Source: Variovorax sp. PBS-H4 (GTDB lineage: Bacteria > Pseudomonadota > Gammaproteobacteria > Burkholderiales > Burkholderiaceae_C). From it: a stretch of 64,000 nt of DNA. Position 1 is the stretch's first letter. Every line of letters begins with the position of its first letter. Position numbers and translations under genes: made by a program. The stretch lies in the NCBI RefSeq assembly GCF_901827205.1, contig NZ_LR594675.1, positions 3,720,001 to 3,784,000 on the forward strand. Direction: 5' to 3'. The notes beneath the pieces are model-generated. The model saw only the letters and a list, made by a program, of their open reading frames with translations, was not told the origin of the DNA and ran no database searches. Below, piece by piece: positions 63,873 to 64,000 of the stretch.

Positions 63873-64000
63873 ATGGACGAGCCCATTCTTACCATCGAAG
63901 AACGCGAGGCGATCAATGGTGGTCGCTGGTTCTCTTCTCTCTCCCCTTCCCTGCGTCACGACATTCTTCGATGCACCTTCGTCAAGCGCTACAAGGACGG
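63873..64000 (+). CDS. Crp/Fnr family regulator (partial, N-terminus)
   Basis: Starts MDEPILTIEEREAINGGRW and continues FSSLSPSLRHDILRCTFVKRYKDG to the right window edge. The N-terminal helix plus SLSPSLRHDILRxxFVKRYKDG is the beginning of the cyclic-nucleotide-binding-type domain of Crp/Fnr proteins. Only 42 residues are visible. GGACAG lies upstream of the ATG. Its target genes cannot be judged. Confidence 0.7.
   Translation, partial: MDEPILTIEEREAINGGRWFSSLSPSLRHDILRCTFVKRYKD

Overview
This 64 kb window is high-GC DNA packed with genes. It is almost certainly chromosomal DNA of a beta-proteobacterium of order Burkholderiales, family Comamonadaceae, most like Variovorax. The basis is gene order (yebC-purD-hemF-nadD-rsfS-rlmH-maf-rng, exbB-exbD-lpxK-trm112-kdsB-adk, clpS-clpA), frequent TTG and GTG starts, and short repeat elements at gene junctions that resemble ones I associate with that family. 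No rRNA, tRNA, CRISPR array, phage or complete insertion sequence was seen.

Layout. 1-9.9 kb is housekeeping: a partial tolB, the lipid flippase msbA, and an eight-gene minus-strand operon yebC to rng. 10.0-23.8 kb is the main accessory region, two convergent operons that together look like an aryl-polyene (xanthomonadin-type) pigment locus. The plus strand carries a flavin-dependent halogenase-like enzyme, a chorismatase of the XanB2/FkbO/Hyg5 type, a PlsC-like acyltransferase and a GT2 glycosyltransferase. The minus strand carries an ACP, a COG4648 membrane protein, an acyl-activating enzyme fused to a hotdog dehydratase domain, a LpxL-like acyltransferase, a LolA-like carrier, an MMPL exporter, a NodB-type deacetylase, a methyltransferase, a hotdog dehydratase and a FabG-like reductase. 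No ketosynthase is encoded in it, although polyene chain extension requires one.

23.9-29.4 kb holds a HerA-like ATPase and a copper-responsive bufferin locus: an ECF sigma factor and NrsF-type anti-sigma facing bufA1, bufB (MNIO), bufC and doxX. Both directions start at matches to the heavy-metal sigma-F promoter GTAACC-N16-CGAA. 29.4-39.2 kb is a pyrimidine locus: URC1-like GTP cyclohydrolase II homologue, URC4/urg3, uracil phosphoribosyltransferase, a BMP-type nucleoside/nucleobase ABC transporter and cytosine deaminase. The logic is uptake, deamination of cytosine to uracil, conversion to UMP, and degradation by the URC route.

39.2-50 kb: exonuclease I, cardiolipin synthase, ClpA/ClpS, isocitrate dehydrogenase, two small exported proteins, Fe superoxide dismutase and exonuclease VII. 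50-54 kb: the ExbB/ExbD motor and LPS genes lpxK, trm112 and kdsB, then adk. 54-64 kb: two small envelope proteins, asparaginase, lexA with two SOS boxes, a small unknown protein, a 2-hydroxyacid dehydrogenase, an MFS transporter, a FimV-like protein, two acyl-CoA enzymes and the start of a Crp/Fnr regulator.

Five different repeat or palindromic elements lie at gene junctions. Two interrupt the pigment operons: an 84-bp tandem pair, and a 60-bp triplication read in frame as part of an acyltransferase. Assignments come from reading translations and motifs by eye; no database search was run.
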